Below are positions 21,692 to 21,793 of a stretch of 21,793 nucleotides of DNA, in pieces. The position numbers and the translations under genes were made by a program. The stretch comes from an uncultured Eubacteriales bacterium (GTDB lineage Bacteria > Bacillota > Clostridia > Oscillospirales > Acutalibacteraceae), in NCBI GenBank assembly GCA_902491475.1, contig CABUHY010000025.1:1-21793 (forward strand), given 5' to 3'. Positions within the stretch are counted from its first letter, which is position 1, and each line of letters begins with the position of its first letter. The notes under the pieces are model-generated. The model did not search any database. It saw only the letters and a program-made list of their open reading frames with translations, and was not told where the DNA came from.

Positions 21692-21735
21692 CTCCCTCAG
21701 TCATTTTTCAAAATTGAAAAATGACAGCTCCCTCG
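21692..21735 (+). repeat. CAGTCA hairpin element, interrupted at its right end
   Basis: A 12-bp stem, GTCATTTTTCAA with TTGAAAAATGAC (21700-21725), flanked by CCCTCA and AGCTCCCTCGTC. In the copy at 21161-21210 the last part continues into a palindrome; here it stops after CTCGTC, and the possible insertion-sequence end follows. Confidence 0.5.
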
Positions 21736-21742
21736 TCATGAA

Positions 21743-21793
21743 GCGACCCCCAAAGTTTAGACAAAATTAAATATTAAATTGCAAGTGAATGAG
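21743..21793. mobile_element. Possible end of an IS3-type insertion sequence (cut by window edge)
   Basis: GACCCCCAAAGTTTAGAC resembles the terminal inverted repeats of IS3-family (IS150-like) elements, which often contain GACCCC followed by AAAGTTNGACA. It directly follows a repeat that is interrupted compared with its relatives. No transposase can be seen because the window ends 50 bases later. Confidence 0.35.

Overview
The window looks like chromosomal DNA from a gut-type member of the Clostridia (Oscillospirales/Ruminococcaceae-like). The basis is the mix of families (a short DUF896 protein, a class II CCA enzyme with an HD domain, RluA, a domain-permuted GH3, a DUF6171 protein), strong AGGAGG-type ribosome sites, moderate G+C, and intergenic gaps packed with hairpin repeats of the kind seen in such genomes. 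This placement is an inference; there is no rRNA or other marker in the window.

Layout. 1-321: repeat debris only. 322-1770 (minus): a zinc-ribbon membrane protein followed by a lipoprotein. 1771-2546: dense repeats. 2547-2762 (minus): a DUF896 protein, divergent from 2885-5085 (plus), where the CCA-adding enzyme and an RluA pseudouridine synthase overlap by ATGA. 5090-5126: a bidirectional terminator. 5151-10052 (minus): TetR regulator, FGGY kinase, a terminator-like hairpin, a GPH/MFS sugar transporter and an overlapping leucine-rich-repeat lipoprotein. 10310-17865 (plus): six closely spaced genes, namely a permuted GH3 glycosidase, a GH51 arabinofuranosidase, a DUF6171 protein, a TAXI binding-protein/GltS carrier fusion, a 61-residue protein with an internal duplication, and an aldo/keto reductase. 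17866-18382: tandem repeats. 18441-19913 (minus): an NSS-family Na+ symporter. 20027-20957: a SLOG-domain protein divergent from an XRE regulator, with repeated operator-like sites between them. 20969-21793: a terminator, more repeats, and possibly the end of an insertion sequence at the window edge.

How the genes may work together. The divergent block around 10.05-10.31 kb reads as a plant-oligosaccharide locus. Arabinose and glucose/xylose units would be released by GH51 and GH3, sugars imported by the GPH carrier, a sugar phosphorylated by the FGGY kinase, and the locus controlled by the TetR protein; its operator may be a 10-mer found at both promoters. The most unusual single gene is the fusion of an extracellular TAXI-type ligand-binding lipoprotein to a complete GltS-type Na+/glutamate carrier. 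It amounts to a binding-protein-dependent secondary transporter in one chain without the usual DctQ/DctM membrane subunits.

The second notable layer is the repeats. They include a 118-bp structured element (two copies), a 169-bp element in inverted orientation about 19 kb apart, a 160-bp unit present twice almost identically, and two families of small hairpins with constant flanks and variable tips. No tRNA, rRNA or CRISPR array was recognised.
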